Positions 61,693-64,000 of a stretch of 64,000 bases of DNA are shown here, piece by piece. This DNA is from an uncultured Rikenellaceae bacterium (lineage in GTDB: Bacteria > Bacteroidota > Bacteroidia > Bacteroidales > Rikenellaceae). Within the stretch, counting starts at the first letter, position 1; every line of letters begins with the position of its first letter. The notes below the pieces were generated by a model. That model was not told where the DNA came from. It saw nothing but the letters and a program-made list of their open reading frames with translations, and did no database searches. The stretch covers positions 221,391 to 285,390 of the forward strand of contig CAMLTW010000004.1 of assembly GCA_946486375.1 (NCBI GenBank), written 5' to 3'. The translations under genes were made by a program, and so were the position numbers.

Positions 61693-63885
61693 ATGGCTAA
61701 AACGGAAGAAGTTTCCCTGCTGGAACATTTAAAAACCCATTTCGGATTTTCCCGGTTCAAGGGAAATCAGGAAGCGGTCATCCGAAACATCCTCGCAGGC
61801 AGGGATACTTTCGTGCTGATGCCCACGGGCGGAGGCAAATCCCTTTGCTATCAACTGCCGGCCCTGATCATGGAAGGGACGGCCATCATCATATCCCCCC
61901 TGATCGCCCTGATGAAAAATCAGGTGGACGCCATGCGGACGTTCAGCATGGAAGAGGGCGTGGCCCACTTCCTCAATTCGTCGCTCAACAAGGCGGCGGT
62001 GGCGAAGGTGAAAGAGGACGTTTTGTCGGGAAAGACGAAACTGCTTTATTTCGCCCCGGAATCGCTGACCAAGGAAGACAACGTTTCTTTTTTGCAGAAG
62101 ATCAAAATTTCATTCTACGCCATCGACGAAGCGCACTGCATCTCGGAGTGGGGGCACGATTTCCGGCCCGAATACCGCCGGATCCGGCCCATCATCAACG
62201 ACATCGGGACGGCTCCGCTGATCGCCCTGACGGCTACGGCCACTCCGAAAGTGCAGCTGGACATCCAGAAGAATCTGGGGATGCAGGACGCCGCCGTTTT
62301 CAAGTCGTCCTTCAACCGGCCGAACCTGTTCTACGAAGTGCGGTCGAAAGCGGGTGCGACCAAGGAAATCATCCGCTACATCAAGCAGCACGAAGGAAAA
62401 TCGGGCATCATCTACTGCCTGAGCCGGAAAAAGGTCGAAGAACTGTCCGACCTGCTGAAAGTGAACGGCATCAAGGCCCTGCCCTATCATGCGGGCATGG
62501 ACGCCCAGACGCGGGCGGACAATCAGGACAAGTTCATCATGGAAGAGGTGGACGTGATCGTGGCCACCATCGCTTTCGGTATGGGGATCGACAAACCCGA
62601 CGTGCGGTACGTGATCCACTACGACATTCCCAAAAGCCTGGAAGGGTACTATCAGGAAACCGGACGCGCGGGACGCGACGGCGGGGAAGGGCATTGTCTC
62701 ACTTTTTACAGCTATAAGGACATCCAGAAGCTCGAAAAGTTCATGCAGGGAAAACCGGTGGCGGAACAGGAAATCGGAAAGCTGCTTTTGTTGGAAACGG
62801 TGGCCTATGCGGAATCGTCGGTGTGCCGGCGCAAAACGCTGCTGCACTATTTCGGGGAGGAATACGACGAACCCAACTGCGGCTGTTGCGACAACTGTGT
62901 GAACCCGAAGACGCAGTTCGAGGGAAAGGAATACCTGTGCACGCTGTTGGAAGCCCTGAAGGCCATCGGAGACAAATTCAAGGGAGACTACCTGATCCAT
63001 GTGATCGTGGGAAAGAACAATTCCCTCATCAAGTCCTACAAGCACCATAAACTGGAAGAATTCGGTTCCGGCTCGGAAAAGGACGAAAAATTCTGGAACG
63101 CCGTGTTGCGGCAGGCGTTGATCCTGGGGCTGGTGGACAAGAACATCGAGAACTACGGCCTGCTGTCCATCGGACAGAAAGGGGAGGAATACCTGAAAAA
63201 GCCCTACTCCGTTCTGCTGACGCAGGATCACGAGTACGAAGAAGTGGACGAGGAGGAAGGCGCGGCGATGCCCACCGGCAAGGGAGGCGTGGCGGACGAG
63301 GAACTGTTCGCCATGCTGAAAGACCTGCGGAAGAAGGTGGCCAAGAAGCACAACCTGCCGCCCTTCGTGATTTTCCAGGATCCGTCGCTGGAAGACATGG
63401 CCGTCCAATACCCCATCACGCTGGAGGAGATGCAGAACATCACGGGCGTGGGCGCCGGGAAAGCCCGGAAATTCGGGAAGGAGTTCGTAGACCTGATCCG
63501 GGCCTATGTCGATGAGAAGGACATCGTCCGTCCGCAGGACATGGTGGTAAAGAGCGTGGTGAACAAGAGCGGGAACAAGGTGTTCATCATCCAAAGCATC
63601 GACCGGCAGATGGAATTCGAGGACATCGCCGACGCCCGGAACCTGACCATCGACGAGCTGCTGACCGAAATCGAGGCGATCGTCAACTCGGGAACCAAGC
63701 TCAACATCGACTATTTCATCAACATGGTGATCGACGAGGACAAGGTGGAGGACATCTACGCCTACTTCCGGGAGGAGGCGGAAACCGACTCGATCGAGGA
63801 GGCACAGCGGGAGCTGGGATCGAACTATACGGAAGAGGAAATCCGGATGGTGCGGATCAAGTTCCTGAGCGAACAGGGCAACTGA
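61693..63885 (+). CDS. recQ: ATP-dependent DNA helicase RecQ
   Basis: 730 residues. The superfamily-2 helicase core has Walker A in MPTGGGKSLCYQLPA, the DEAH box with the RecQ loop (DEAHCISEWGHDFRPEY), TATATPK and the motif-VI region QETGRAGRDG. A zinc-binding RQC region (four Cys in CRRKT and PNCGCCDNC) and an RQC winged helix follow. An HRDC domain (about 530-615) and a further C-terminal extension (about 615-730) complete it. It unwinds recombination and replication intermediates. The intergenic region before it carries a kdsD-like remnant on the other strand. Confidence 0.96.
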   Translation: MAKTEEVSLLEHLKTHFGFSRFKGNQEAVIRNILAGRDTFVLMPTGGGKSLCYQLPALIMEGTAIIISPLIALMKNQVDAMRTFSMEEGVAHFLNSSLNKAAVAKVKEDVLSGKTKLLYFAPESLTKEDNVSFLQKIKISFYAIDEAHCISEWGHDFRPEYRRIRPIINDIGTAPLIALTATATPKVQLDIQKNLGMQDAAVFKSSFNRPNLFYEVRSKAGATKEIIRYIKQHEGKSGIIYCLSRKKVEELSDLLKVNGIKALPYHAGMDAQTRADNQDKFIMEEVDVIVATIAFGMGIDKPDVRYVIHYDIPKSLEGYYQETGRAGRDGGEGHCLTFYSYKDIQKLEKFMQGKPVAEQEIGKLLLLETVAYAESSVCRRKTLLHYFGEEYDEPNCGCCDNCVNPKTQFEGKEYLCTLLEALKAIGDKFKGDYLIHVIVGKNNSLIKSYKHHKLEEFGSGSEKDEKFWNAVLRQALILGLVDKNIENYGLLSIGQKGEEYLKKPYSVLLTQDHEYEEVDEEEGAAMPTGKGGVADEELFAMLKDLRKKVAKKHNLPPFVIFQDPSLEDMAVQYPITLEEMQNITGVGAGKARKFGKEFVDLIRAYVDEKDIVRPQDMVVKSVVNKSGNKVFIIQSIDRQMEFEDIADARNLTIDELLTEIEAIVNSGTKLNIDYFINMVIDEDKVEDIYAYFREEAETDSIEEAQRELGSNYTEEEIRMVRIKFLSEQGN

Positions 63886-63889
63886 TTCA

Positions 63890-63930
63890 TCCGCAACGAA
63901 GTTGCGACGTGAGCATCTCCTTGTACACCG
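63890..63930. repeat. Dispersed repeat, third copy
   Basis: The reverse complement reads 'gatgctcacgtcgcaac' and resembles 'gatgttcacgtcgcaac' within 16016-16215. It begins directly after recQ. Confidence 0.6.
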
Positions 63931-63950
63931 AACCAAGTTAATGCAAATAA

Positions 63951-63978
63951 GTCAGGGCGCCCATCCGGGCACCCTGAC
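63951..63978 (+). terminator. Hairpin after recQ, possible terminator
   Basis: GTCAGGGCGCCC pairs with GGGCACCCTGAC with one mismatch and a 4-base loop. The T-run is poor, so termination strength is uncertain. Confidence 0.5.
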
Positions 63979-64000
63979 CGCCTTGCACTTTCCCGGATCA

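Overview
The window is about 64 kb of a GC-rich Bacteroidales chromosome, most likely a gut commensal of the Alistipes/Rikenellaceae kind. The order is supported by a SusC/SusD pair, lipoproteins with Bacteroidetes-type lipoboxes, very weak Shine-Dalgarno signals and promoters with the Bacteroidetes -7 box TAnnTTTG and a -33 TTG/TTTG box. The family is a guess from base composition. No rRNA, CRISPR array, transposase, integrase or phage gene was seen.

Region 1 (1-16.3 kb) is a plant-polysaccharide utilisation region. It holds the end of a GH78 alpha-L-rhamnosidase with a lipoprotein esterase, then a Crp/Fnr regulator, an SMR efflux gene and a tRNA with anticodon CAT. A SusC/SusD outer-membrane uptake pair runs on the minus strand, divergent from a CE15 glucuronoyl esterase, a PA14-containing GH3 glycosidase and a GH28 polygalacturonase. 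A CE8-like pectinesterase lies at 26.7-28.2 kb. Together these suggest attack on pectin and esterified, glucuronic-acid-bearing glycans outside or in the periplasm, with SusCD importing the products.

Region 2 (16.3-29.2 kb) is accessory surface biology. It contains a TonB receptor with a partner lipoprotein, an AraC regulator, a fimbrillin-like lipoprotein, a beta-barrel protein, a 6-bladed-propeller lipoprotein, an alkyl-DNA repair methyltransferase and a lipoprotein gene interrupted by an in-frame TAG. The fimbrillin segment is bounded by an 88-bp direct repeat made of the 3' end of the AraC gene. A strongly structured, apparently transcribed RNA lies just downstream of it.

Region 3 (29.4-53.2 kb) is mostly metabolic and housekeeping: an AspT-type antiporter, a DUF4153 membrane protein, an MliC-like lipoprotein, a Dps-like ferritin, a 1285-residue LamG/toroid carbohydrate protein, MetY, an oligopeptide transporter with peptidase T and a TlpA-like protein, a fused OtsA-OtsB trehalose enzyme, and the operon small membrane protein-mutL-rhomboid-EEP nuclease.

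Region 4 (53.2-64 kb) is core genome: metG, ilvE, aroA, lptB and recQ. Two scars interrupt it. A transglutaminase/discoidin lipoprotein has been placed between aroA and its probable original 3' end and terminator, leaving a diverged aroA tail copy. An internally deleted remnant that looks like kdsD lies beside recQ. The fimbrillin and aroA loci share one architecture (intact gene, co-directional surface lipoprotein cargo, second copy of the gene's 3' end), and this is the most interesting pattern in the window.
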